Source: Isoetes taiwanensis
Lineage: Eukaryota; Streptophyta; Lycopodiopsida; Isoetales; Isoetaceae
Assembly: GCA_021234155.1 (NCBI GenBank)
Contig: JAJEKV010000032.1
Location: 12,156,099-12,220,098 of the forward strand
DNA: 64,000 nucleotides
Reading direction: 5' to 3'
The translations under genes were made by a program, and so were the position numbers. Every line of letters starts with the position of its first letter. Within the stretch, counting starts at the first letter, position 1. The notes beneath the pieces are model-generated. The model saw nothing but the letters and a program-made list of their open reading frames with translations, ran no database searches and was not told where the DNA came from. Positions 33,035 through 44,225 of the stretch are shown piece after piece.

Positions 33035-34856
33035 CAAGAATACATGGGGATTTTCTTTGATCTATTTTATTCAACCTATTGTATTCAATATATGTGCTTT
33101 TCATTGTATTTGGACTCATTCCATCCATTTTTTATCTAACTATGCTTACAAAGGTGAATTGCTTTATGGATTTCTTCAAGATTGTAGCATCTTAATATTG
33201 CTAGCTTATTTCTTTGTAGGTTTGCTTATCGTGCCTTCTTAAGAGACCTATGTCTTTATAAGGAATTCATGATTAAGGAAGTCTATTACTTTGATTAGGT
33301 TCCTGAATAAGTTTTCTAACAATATTTCCTCAATTTCCTAACAAAAATTCTCAATTATATTTCTTGACAGATTTTTTAGAATCTACGAAGGAAAATGTGC
33401 CACTCAAGAATAGTTCTAGATACAATCAATTCCATTTAAAATTGGAGCAAATATACGACAATTTTCATTCCCAAAGATTATGCCTGGTTATTCCAAACCA
33501 AATTCCTCTACAAACAACCCAAGAATATATGTGGATTTTCTACTAGAGAATGAAGCGCATGTTGGAGTATAATGAAAGAACTAGGACACATGTTCAAGCA
33601 TTATTTAACACCATCACAAAAGATGATTCTTCGACAATATGACATGCCAGTAATTCAAAAAATAATTCGTTTCTGAATGTAAAATTAGGTTGTCATCTAT
33701 AAATGGTAGATGGATTACCAATTGAGAGGAAATTGAGTGTCAGACTTATAACCTTACTGTAAGTTTTACATTCCATACAGAGGGCGTTAAGAATAATTAT
33801 ATTGAGCAAGCATATCTGGTCTCCACACCGATCTGAAGATCTGTTTCTACAAATTATTTCCTACATATGCTACATGTTGCCTATAAGATATAAATTGATG
33901 TTGACTCAGGAATTAATATAACATTACTAATTGATCTACACCACCATCGAAAGAAAATTCAAATACCTGGCCGGATATGAGCTGGATATGATAGATGTTT
34001 CCTGTAAAATATGCATGCAAGATAATTTTTCCACTCAAAAATTCATATACCGTTACTAAATGATCTATGCCACCATCGAAAGGAACTTCAGAGCTCTTTT
34101 ACCTGGGCAAATAAAGGAAATGCGGTTCTGTTTTGCAACGAACAGAACTAACAAAAGGAAGGAAACAAATTGGACTGATGCTCTTTGATGCACTACAAAT
34201 AAAACAGTCGCTTACCCATATAAACCATAAAAGGCACAGATGGCTTCTTGCTCGACCTTGTAATAGCTCAATCATCAGCTTAGCCTAATCATTGCTCTTT
34301 ATGCTTTTAGTGCGCTTTGAGGGAAACGATATGTACCTCGATGATTTAACTTAGAGCCAGGAAGACCGAGCGGCAGACACTTTTATGCTCTCCGAGAAAA
34401 ACCAAGTACATATCTGTGGCGACCTAAATCAGAACAGGGACGCTCATGCTTAAAAACATAAGGGATAGACAAAACAAAAAATAAGAACCCCACTTGCTTG
34501 CTCAAAACAGGCTAACCAAAAATCCTAACTAATTCCCTTACTCTGGCGCCTTCCATCCGCACTCTCATAATAGATGATGTCTTCAACGTCAACTTTGAAT
34601 CAACCCTCTATTTATACGAAAATAAAGAAGTGACCAGATCTTTCCGGAATTGCAATAGAAGCTTCTAGCACATTCCAGATTGAAGTCTTTAGAAGAAGCC
34701 AGACATCCCAGAATCGCCAACACCACCTTCTAAAAAGATCAAGATTTTTTCTAACTTTTTTTGTGCATCCACTTGGACATTCTAAACATAAATATCGACA
34801 TGAATAAAACAAATTTAAGCTGTCCCCTTATCGGCCTTATTACAATTGAGATGATA

Positions 34857-35241
34857 CTATTGTATAAACTCAAAAGGAAAGAAAAAAAACTGTGGATTTG
34901 GTGCCCCAGGCGCTCCATTCCCCCCGGAACCTCCATTCTGATAGATTGTCCCATGCGATCCAGGTGATCCAGCTTCACCAGGTCTTGTTCCATTCCTGCT
35001 TGATGGAGCTAAATGATAGGTCCCATGGGCAGATCGATTGCTGGAGGACCTCCAGGCCCTCCTGCACCTCCAGGACAGCCAGGGGCACCTGTACCCCAGC
35101 ACCACCTGGTCCACCAAACAACCCAAATGAACCCCTTCCCCTTGAGCCTCCTGAGCCTCCAGGGCAGGTATCAAATGGCTTATGAGCATGAATGCAAGAT
35201 ACTACAAATATAAAACCTAAGTGAAAATAGAGGATCTTCAT
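34857..35241 (-). CDS. Small secreted Gly/Pro-rich protein, array copy 3 (type B)
   Basis: The type B start is MKILYFHLGFIFVVSC, with HAHKPFDTCPGGSGGSRGRGSFGLFGGPGGAG. The C-terminal frame reads SAHGTYHLAPSSRNGTRPG ... GSGGNGAPGAPNP. Here the type A stop TAG is CAG, so the frame runs on through QFFFFPFEF to a stop at 34857. Relative to copies 4 and 5, two 1-base losses separate the start and end frames: one in a G run (GCTGGGGTA against GCTGGGGGTA in copy 1) and one at CCTCCAGCA. Consistent substitutions through the signal peptide and mature part show that A and B are separate paralogues. Confidence 0.65.
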
Positions 35242-35294
35242 CTAAATACAAATAAAACAAGACAATATGAGATAAAACAACACACTACACCCTT

Positions 35295-35304
35295 CCTTAT
35301 ATAG
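35295..35304 (-). promoter_or_regulatory. TATA box of array copy 3
   Basis: CTATATAAGG on the minus strand, 54 bp before the ATG at 35241. Confidence 0.75.
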
Positions 35305-35636
35305 CACGAACTAAGCAAGAATGTTATGATCTTCAAAGAATACCATACCTAGCAATACAATGTACGTTGTGTGACCCATCTACGATGGGGCATGAGTTCT
35401 TTGCCAAACATGGGGTATACACTTTTGTTTAGTAGCATCTTTTTCACAACTTTTAACTATGAACTTTTTTCTCAAGTTAGAAACTAAGTCTAATGATGTA
35501 GCATACCACTTGGTTGATGATGTAGCCAACTATAAAACCTAACAACAAAAGGAAAATATTGGAAGATAAAAGGGAATGCTTTCTCAAAGATACCATAATC
35601 AACTTCCCCTTGGGCACAAGATTCATTTCTCATTGA

Positions 35637-35814
35637 TGTGACGCTCCCCAAATCTATACGATACTTCCATCATATAAATACGGGAAAACCCCTTTCCAAG
35701 CAACACTAAACCAGGAAAAGGCCCCCGTCTGACTCGGACCACCTATGATGGCCAAGTGTCCGAGCGAAGGATACGGAAGTATTATTCGTCCCATGCCTTC
35801 TCTGGGATATCCGA
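35637..35814 (-). mobile_element. Chromovirus LTR-end fragment in unit 3
   Basis: Same TGTGACGCTCC-starting fragment as in units 1 and 2, in the same orientation and place. Confidence 0.8.
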
Positions 35815-35857
35815 TAACATCAACATACATTACAAGGCACAAGGGTCTTTTGTCATA

Positions 35858-36072
35858 GGCAAATTTGTCACGCCAATAAAGTTTGTCACGTGTTTTAATT
35901 TTGCCACTCGTGACAAAGGCAAATCTTTGTTTGCAACTCGTGACAAAAGACTGAAATTTGACACCCGTGACAAAATATGTCACTTTCATGTCACACGTGA
36001 CAAATATTTGTCAGGCGTGACAAATTTTAATCTTTTGTCACGTGTGACAACTTTTTGTTACCTTGACAAACC
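35858..36072. promoter_or_regulatory. TGTCAC/GTGACA motif cluster, unit 3
   Basis: The motif cluster is shorter than in unit 1. Several hexamers have decayed (TGTCATAGG at the left end, TGTTACCTTGACA at the right), but TTTGTCACG and CGTGACAAA remain frequent. Confidence 0.58.
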
Positions 36073-37514
36073 AAGAATACATGGGGATTTTCTTGATCTA
36101 TTCTATTCAACCTATTGTATTCCATATCTGTGCTTTTCATTGTATTTGGACTCGTTCCATCCATTTTCGTTCTAACTATGCTTACAATGTCTTTTTAAGA
36201 GACCTATGTCTTTATAAGGAATTCAGGATTAAGGAAGTCTATTACTTTGATTAGGTTCCTGAATAAGTTTTCTAACAATATTTCCTCAATTTCCTAACAA
36301 AGTTTCTCAATTATATTCTTGACAAATTTTTTAAAATCTATGAAGGAAAATGTGCCACTCAAGAATAGTTCAAGGTACAATCAATTCTATTTAAAATTGG
36401 AGGAAATATACGACAATTTCCATTCCCAAAAATTATACCTAGTTATTCCAAACCAAATTCCTCTGCAAACAACCAAGAAACATATGTAGATTTTCTACTA
36501 GAGAATGAAGTGCATGTTGGAGTATAATGAAAGAACTAGGACACATGTTCAAGCATTATTTAACACCATCACAAAAGTTGATTCTTCGGCAATATGACAT
36601 GCTAGTAGTTCAAAAAATAATTCGTTTGTGAATGTAAAATAAGGTTGTCATCTATAAATGGGGTAGATGGATTACCAATTGAGAGGAAATTGAGTGTCAG
36701 ACTTGTAACCTTACTGTAAGTTTTATATTCCTAGTTTCTTCCAACTAGTTTCTTCCAAAATTGAGAGCACCTTCAAATTTGACTTGCTTGCGTACTTGTT
36801 CCAAAAATGTATAGATACTGGTTTTTTTTTTGAAACAGCTTGAGTTCTCCGGGGAAAAAATACAGATGGCATTAAGAATAATTATATTGAACAAGCATAT
36901 CTGGTCTCCACACCGATCTGAAGATTTGTTTCTTCATAGTATGTCCTAAATATGCTACATGTTTCTTGTAAGATATAAATTGATGTTGATTCAGGAATTA
37001 ATATAACATTACTAAATGATCTACATAACATATGATCTACTAAATGATAACATATGATCTACATAACTAAATGATCTACATAAACATAAGGGATAGACAA
37101 AACAAAAAATAAGAACCCCACTTGCTTGCTCAAAAGAGGCTAACCAGAAATCCTAACTAATTCCCTTACTCTGGCGCCTTCCATCCGCACTCTCATAATA
37201 GATGATTTCTTCAACATCAACTTTGAATCAACCCTCTATTTATACGAAAATAAAGAAGTGACCAGACCTTTCCGGAACTGCAATAGAAGCTTCTAGCACA
37301 TTACAGATCGAAGTCTTTAGAAGAAGCCAGACATCTCAGAATCGCCAACAACACCTTCTAGAAAGATCAAGATTTTTTCTAATTTTTTTTGTGCATCCAC
37401 TTGGACATTCTAAACATAAATATCGACATGAATAAAACAAATTTAAGCTGCCCCCTTATCGGCCTTATTACAGTTGGGGTGATAGTGTTGTAAAAACTCA
37501 AAGGGAAGGAAAAA

Positions 37515-37854
37515 CTATGGATTTGGTGCCCCGGGGGGCTCCATTCCCCGAAACCTCCCTTCCGATGGATTGTGCAGTTCGATCCGGTGATCCGGCTTCT
37601 CCGGTCTTGTCCCATTCCTACGATGGAGCCAAGTGATAGGTCCCATGGGCGGATCGAATCTTTGGAGGACCTCCGTGCCCCTCTTGCACCTTCAAAGCGG
37701 CCGGTACCCGTGCCCCGGCACCACCACCTAGTCCATCGGACATCCCAAGTGAACCCCTTCCCCCTGAGCCTCCAGGGCAGGTATCAAGTGGCTTATGAGC
37801 ATGAATGCAAGATATTACAAATATAAAACCTAAGAGAAAATAGAGGATCTTCAT
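37515..37854 (-). CDS. Small secreted Gly/Pro-rich protein, array copy 4 (type A)
   Basis: The signal peptide and first mature residues match copies 1 and 2. At the shift point this copy reads CCTCCAAAGATTCG, so the start frame passes into the conserved GTYHLAPS segment (raw ORF 37618-37854). It then meets a stop because CATCAGGTAGG of other copies is CATCGTAGG here. The 37500-37740 segment differs from copies 1 and 2 mostly at CAG/CTG sites (CCAGG to CCGG, CTG to CCG), which suggests sequence error rather than decay. Confidence 0.62.
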
Positions 37855-37907
37855 CTAAACACAAATGAAACAAGACAATATGAAACAAAACAACACACTA
37901 CACCCTT

Positions 37908-37917
37908 CCTTATATAG
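37908..37917 (-). promoter_or_regulatory. TATA box of array copy 4
   Basis: CTATATAAGG on the minus strand, 54 bp before the ATG at 37854. Confidence 0.75.
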
Positions 37918-38255
37918 CACGAACTAAGCAAGAATGTTATGATCCTACCAATTCAAAGAATACCATACCTACCAATACAATGTAGGTTGTGTGGCCCACC
38001 TACGATGGGGCGTGAGTTCTTTGCCAAGCATGGGGTACACACTTTTGTTTAGTAGCGTCTTTTTCACAACTTTTAACTATGAACTTTTTTCTCAAGTTAG
38101 AAACTAGGTCTAATGATGTAGCACACCACTTGGTTGATGATGTAGCCAACTATAAAACAACAAAAAGGAAAATAATGGAAGATAAAGGGGAATGATGCTT
38201 TCTCAAAGATACCATAATCAACTTCCCCTTGGATACAAGATTCATTTCTCATTGA

Positions 38256-38431
38256 TGTGACGCTCCCCAAATTTATACAATGCTTCCATCATATAAATAT
38301 GGGAATACCCCTTTCCAAGCAACACTAAACCAGGAAAAGGCTCTCCTCTGACCGGACCACTTATGATGGCCAAGTGTCTGAGCAAAAGATACGGAAGTGT
38401 TATTCGTCCCATGCCTTCTCTGGGATATCCT
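38256..38431 (-). mobile_element. Chromovirus LTR-end fragment in unit 4
   Basis: Same LTR-end fragment, with CTGACCGGACC where other copies have CTGACTCGGACC. Confidence 0.8.
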
Positions 38432-38465
38432 ATAAGATCAACATACACTACAAGGCACAAGGGTC

Positions 38466-38682
38466 TTTTGTCACGGGCAAATTTGTCACGCCAATAAAGT
38501 TTGTCACGTGTTTTAATTTTGCCACTCGTGACAAAGGCCTCGTGACAAAAATTCAAACTAAAAAACCGAGACAAAAGACTAAAATTTGACACTCGTGACC
38601 ACGCGTGACAAATATTTGTCAGGCATGACAAATTTTAATAGCTTTTGTGACGTGTGACAACTTTTTGTCACCGTGACAAACC
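38466..38682. promoter_or_regulatory. TGTCAC/GTGACA motif cluster, unit 4
   Basis: Like unit 1, but with two internal deletions (after CGTGACAAAGGC and after ACTCGTGAC) that remove about four motifs. Confidence 0.58.
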
Positions 38683-40489
38683 AAGAATACATGGGGATTT
38701 TCTTTGATCTCTTCTATTCAACCTATTGTATTCAATATTAGTGCTTTTCATTGTATTTGGACTCGTTCCATCCATTTTCGATCTAACTATGCTTACAAAG
38801 GTGAATTGCTTTATGGATCCCTTCAAGATTATAGCATCTTAATATTGCTAGCTTCTTTCTTTGTAGGTTTGCTTATCATGTCTTTTTAAGAGACCTATGT
38901 CTTTATAAGGAATTCATGATTTAAGGAAGTCTATTACTTTGATTAGGTTCCTGAATAATTTTTCTAATAATATTTCCTCACTTTTCTAACAAAATTTCTC
39001 AATTATATTTCTTGACAAATTTTTTTAAAATCTACGAAGAAAAATGTGCCACTCAAGAATAGTTAGATACAATCAATTCCATTTAAAATTGGAGCAAATA
39101 TATGACAATTTTCATTCCCAAAAATTATGCCTGGTTATTCCAAACCAAATTCCTCTACAAACAAGCCCAAGAATATATGTAGATTTTCTACTTGAAGCGC
39201 ATGTTGGATTATAATGAAAGACCTAGGATACATGTTCAAGCATTATTTAACACCATCACAAAAGATGATTCTTCGGCAATATGACATACCAGTAGTTCAA
39301 AAAATAATTCGTTTGTGAATAATAAATTAGGTTGTCATCTATAAATGGTACCAATTGAGAGGAAATTGAGTGTCAGACTTATAACCTTACTGTAAGTTTT
39401 ACATTCCATACAGAGGGCGTTAAGAATAATTATATTGAGCAAGCATATCTGGTCTCCACACCGATCTGAAGATCTGTTTCTACAAATTATTTCCTACATA
39501 TGCTACATGTTGCCTATAAGATATAAATTGATGTTGACTCAGGAATTAATATAACATTACTAATTGATCTACACCACCATCAAAAGAAAATTCAAATACC
39601 TGGCCGGATATGAGCTGGATATGCTAGATGTTTCCTGTAAGATATGCATGCAAGATAATTTTTCCACTCAAAAATTCATATACCGTTACTAAATGATCTA
39701 TGCCGCCATCGAAAGGAACTTCAGAGCTCTTTTACCTGGGCAAATAAAGGAAATGCGGTTCTGTTTTGCAACGAACAGAACTAACAAAAGGAAGGAAACA
39801 AATTGGACTGATGCTCTTTGATGCACTACAAATAAAACAGTCGCTTACCCATATAAACCATAAAAGGCACAGATGGCTTCTTGCTCGACCTTGCAATAGC
39901 TCAATCATCAGCTTAGCCTAATCATTGCTCTTTATGCTTTTAGTGCGCTTTGAGGGAAACGATATGTACCTCGATGATTTAACTTAGAGCCAGGAAGACC
40001 GAGCGGCAGGCACTTTTATGCTCTCCGAGAAAAACAAAGTACATATCTGTGGCGACCTAAATCAGAACAGGGACGATCATGCTTAAAAATATAAGGGATA
40101 GACAAAACAAAAAATAAGAACCCCACTTGCTTGCGCAAAACAGGCTAACCAAAAACCCTAACTAATTCCCTTACTCTGGCGCCTTCCATCCGCACTCTCA
40201 TAATAGATGATGTCTTCAACGTCAACTTTGAATCAATCCTCTATTTATACGAAAATAAAGAAGTGACCAGATCTTTCCGGAATTGCAATAGAAGCTTCTA
40301 GCACATTCCAGATTGAAGTCTTTAGAAGAAGCCAGACATCCCAGAATCGCCAACACCACCTTCTAAAAAGATCAAGATTTTTTCTAACTTTTTTTGTGCA
40401 TCCACTTGGACATTCTAAACATAAATATCGACATGAATAAAACAAATTTAAGCTGTCCCCTTATCGGCCTTATTACAATTGAGATGATA

Positions 40490-40872
40490 CTATTGTATAA
40501 ACTCAAAAGGAAAGAAAAAAAACTGTGGATTTGGTGCCCCAGGCGCTCCATTCCCCCCGGAACCTCCCTTCTGATAGATTGTCCCATGCGATCCAGGTGA
40601 TCCAGCTTCACCAGGTCTTGTTCCATTCCTGCTTGATGGAGCTAAATGATAGGTCCCATGGGCAGATCGATTCTTTGGAGGACCTCCAGGCCCTCCCCGC
40701 GTCCGGAGACGACCGGGGGGGCTGTACCCGGCACCACCGTCCCACCGAACAACCCAAATGAACCCCTTCCCCTTGAGCCTCCTGAGCCTCCAGGGCAGGT
40801 ATCAAATGGCTTATGAGCATGAATGCAAGGTACTACAAATATAAAACCTAAGTGAAAATAGAGGATCTTCAT
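40490..40872 (-). CDS. Small secreted Gly/Pro-rich protein, array copy 5 (type B)
   Basis: The signal peptide is of type B (MKILYFHLGFIFVVPC). The start frame is open to 40642 and ends DLPMGPII, because the middle (40680-40745) has lost its Gly-rich sense through several 1-3-base changes at CAG/CTG sites. CCTCCAAAGAATCG joins as in copy 4. The C-terminal frame is like that of copy 3 (SSRNGTRPG ... APNPQ), with a stop at 40490. Confidence 0.6.
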
Positions 40873-40925
40873 CTAAATACAAATAAAACAAGACAATATG
40901 AGATAAAACAACACACTACACCCTT

Positions 40926-40935
40926 CCTTATATAG
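40926..40935 (-). promoter_or_regulatory. TATA box of array copy 5
   Basis: CTATATAAGG on the minus strand, 54 bp before the ATG at 40872. Confidence 0.75.
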
Positions 40936-41274
40936 CACGAACTAAGCAAGAATGTTATGATCCTACCAATTCAAAGAATACCATACCTAGCAATACAATG
41001 TACGTTGTGTGACCCATCTACGATGGGGCATGAGTTCTTTGCCAAACATGGGGTATACACTTTTGTTTAGTAGCATCTTTTTCACAACTTTTAACTATGA
41101 ACTTTTTTCTCAAGTTAGAAACTAAGTCTAATGATGTAGCATACCACTTGGTTGATGATGTAGCCAACTATAAAACCTAACAACAAAAGGAAAATATTGG
41201 AAGATAAGAGGGAATGCTTTCTCAAAGATACCATAATCAACTTCCCCTTGGGCACAAGATTCATTTCTCATTGA

Positions 41275-41452
41275 TGTGACGCTCCACAAATCTATACGAT
41301 ACTTCCATCATATAAATACGGGAAAACCCCTTTCCAAGCAACACTAAACTAGGAAAAGGCCCCCGTCTGACTCGGACCACCTATGATGGCCAAGTGTCCG
41401 AGCGAAGGATACGGAAGTATTATTCGTCCCATGCCTTCTCTGGGATATCCCA
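41275..41452 (-). mobile_element. Chromovirus LTR-end fragment in unit 5
   Basis: Same fragment and orientation as in the other units, with CTCCACAAATC in place of CTCCCCAAATC. Confidence 0.8.
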
Positions 41453-41485
41453 TAACATCAACATACATTACAAGGCACAAGGGTC

Positions 41486-41734
41486 TTTTGTCATAGGCAA
41501 ATTTGTCATGCCAATAAAGTTTGTCACGTGTTTTAATTTTGCCACTCGTGACAAAGGCAAATCTTTGTTTGCAACTCTGACAAAATTCAAACTCAAAAAT
41601 CGTGACAAAAGACTGAAATTTGACACCCGTGACAAAATATGTCTCTTTCATGTCACACGTGACAAATATTTGTCAGGCGTGACAAATTTTAATCTTTTGT
41701 CATGTGTGACAACTTTTTGTTACCTTGACAAACC
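41486..41734. promoter_or_regulatory. TGTCAC/GTGACA motif cluster, unit 5
   Basis: Type B version, closely matching unit 3 but retaining an extra middle segment with CGTGACAAAAGACTG. Confidence 0.58.
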
Positions 41735-42025
41735 AAGAATACATGGGGATTTTCTTGATCGTATTCCATATCTGTGCTTTTCATTGTATTTGGACTCGTT
41801 CCATCCATTTTCGTTCTAACTATGCTTACAATGTCTTTTTAAGAGACCTATGTCTTTATAAGGAATTCATGATTAAGGAAGTCTATTACTTTGATTAGGT
41901 TCTTGAATAAGTTTTCTAACAATATTTCCTCAATTTCCTAACAAATTTTCTCAATTATATTCTTGACAAATTTTTTAAAATCTATGAAGGAAAATGTGCC
42001 ACTCAAGAATAGTTCAAGGTACAAT

Positions 42026-43400
42026 ATGTAGCATAATAACAGGGGGTTTCTTTGTGTTTTTGTACGCTTTTCACTAAGGTTTTCCTATGATTTCGTGATG
42101 TATTCGAATGGATGTACTAATGCGTACATCTAGAGTGCACCATTTCTGAGCCATTGATTTTAGTCTTTTTTTTTCCCAATGGCTCACAACAAAAGCCCCT
42201 TTTTTGTGCGTGTGGTGCATAATGGTCAACAACCAATGGCTCACAACAAAAGCCCTCTTTTTGTGTGTGTGGTGCATAATGGGCACATGAAAGGCCTGAA
42301 GGGCGCATGTAGTGCAGTTTCCCCGCCGGCAACACATTTCTTATCATAACTTTTGATCCAGAGCTCTGTTTGAGATGATTTTTATTGCGTTGGAAAGCTC
42401 TCTCCGAGATCGTCTTGATAGCGTATGATATAGATATGTTTGGTTAAGTTATCTATGCTAAAACAGCAATTTTTCGTCCGGGGTTGGTAGGCTTTCACAT
42501 CCTACCAGCTGATTAATACAGGATTGCACTATTGGATATTGTTTTATGGCTCATTCCGAATGAAGGTTGCAAAAAATTACCATGCATTTTTAGATTTTGG
42601 GGCAGTTATTAAGCAAATTCCAAGGCTTCTAGATCCTTGTGCTAACAAGCAGAAAAGTTTCCCACTTTGGTTTCTCACCACAAGAATCCATGGAGGCCAA
42701 AGGCTGCTGTTAAATTCCAGTTGAAAAATGTTTGTGTATGGGTGTTGCAAACTTTATGACTTTCAGAATAATGGGATCAATCCACTCTATCTTTATGGTA
42801 ACTTTTACTTATGTTCTATTTGTTTTATTGTGATGAAATTCAAAAGCTACAGGTGATGAAAGCCTCAAATGAATTTTAGTTTTTTTCTGGGTTGAATTCT
42901 AAATTTTTTGTCACACCCAGGGGGGGGGGGCGTCCCTAAGGCCCCGAAGGGGCAAAAAAAATTTTTTTGTAACACAAACCATTAACATCCAACATATAAA
43001 AATTAAATCCCCCAACACATAACAACCAACACATAACAACCAATACATAAGAACCATTGACATTAACAACCAACACATAACTACCATTGACATTAATTAA
43101 CACAACCATTGGGTCCAACACATTTAAATTAAAATCCCCCTTAAACCCCCTTTGGTTTGGGTGCATATTCACACGGGGTGTGACTCGGGGCAACGAGAGC
43201 TGTTGGATCGGCATATTCACCCCTTATTCCTTAATCTACACCGTACGTAAAGTTCCTTGTTTGTGGGGTATGCAAGTACAAAATTTGCTATACTGTATAA
43301 CAAGATTCGCAAAATACTATAAGATTTCAAGCAGAATACTATATGGTGTTGATTTTGTATGTGCAAAATACAATTATGAGGGCTCTCGCTGCCCTACGTC
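42026..43400. mobile_element. 1.4-kb insertion in unit 6, class unknown
   Basis: Against unit 4 (36380), homology breaks at GGTACAAT and resumes at CAATTCTATTT. ACAAT stands on both sides (42021-42025 and 43401-43405), a possible 5-bp target duplication. Inside are two copies of CAATGGCTCACAACAAAAGCCC (near 42176 and 42232), a minisatellite of ACACATAACAACCA units (43010-43090) and an imperfect inverted repeat GGGCAACGAGAGC/GCTCTCGCTGCCC (43194 and 43382). No TIR, LTR or gene is recognised. Confidence 0.5.
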
Positions 43401-43689
43401 ACAATTCTATTTAAAATTGGAGGAAATATACGACAATTTCCATTCCCAAAAATTATACCTAGTTATTCCAAACCAAATTCCTTTGCAAACAACCAAGAAA
43501 CATATGTAGATTTTCTACTAGAGAATGAAGCGCATGTTGGAGTATAATGAAAGAACTAGGACACATGTTCAAGCATTATTTAACACCATCACAAAAGTTG
43601 ATTCTTCGGCAATATGACATGCCAGTAGTTCAAAAAATAATTCGTTTGTGAATGTAAAATAAGGTTGTCATCTATAAACTAGTTAGGGT

Positions 43690-43706
43690 GCCCAGCGTTG
43701 CTGGGC
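43690..43706 (-). other. Helitron 3'-terminal hairpin
   Basis: The minus strand reads GCCCAGC-AAC-GCTGGGC, a perfect 7-bp stem, 11 bases before the terminal CTAG end. This is the expected termination signal of a Helitron. Confidence 0.92.
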
Positions 43707-43984
43707 TGATGTTGAAAACTTGTAAATGATGAAGCTGCAATATAGCTTGTGTTATGTTAGGAGTTACAATGATCTTTGATTTGAAGAAACTAATAGAGTG
43801 CTACGGCGAACATTTCCCTTCCCTAACTCCTATTCTATTAGTTTGAAAACTTGTGCAAATTTGGAACAATGTCTTGGTCTACGTCCTCAAGGTTTTCTCA
43901 AATGCATCTTGGTGTGAATATCCTCCATGTCAAACATTTTACATTCACATTGTAAATGGAATTCTATGCAAATTTGGCATCCCA

Positions 43985-44225
43985 TGATTCAAATCACAAA
44001 GCTCATTACTTGAAATTAAGAACTCTCGAAGCTTAAAATATATTCTCAATCATGTCCTACAATGCATAGTGTCAACAAATCACTTAGCTCATCACTTGAA
44101 ATTAAGAACACTCAAAGCATAAAATTTATTTCTCAATCATGTCCAACAAATCACTTGAAATTAAGAACTCTCAAAGTTTAACTTTTATTTCTCAATTTAT
44201 GTCCTATAGTGCACATAGTCAATAG
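43985..44225. repeat. Three imperfect repeats near the Helitron 3' end
   Basis: CACTTGAAATTAAGAACTCTC(A/G)AAG followed by TTTCTCAATCATGTCC occurs three times between 43985 and 44225, in units of about 60-115 bp. Subterminal repeats of this type could help to define the Helitron family. Confidence 0.7.

Noticed and set aside
35756-41819. ORFs of about 140 codons with repeated TRDK words (35756-36175, 41394-41819)
   Set aside because: They only translate the CGTGACAAA motif array; indels between units break the frame and no domain is present.
42026-43400. Second Helitron
   Set aside because: The insertion is not between A and T, and no TC or CTRR ends or terminal hairpin are present.
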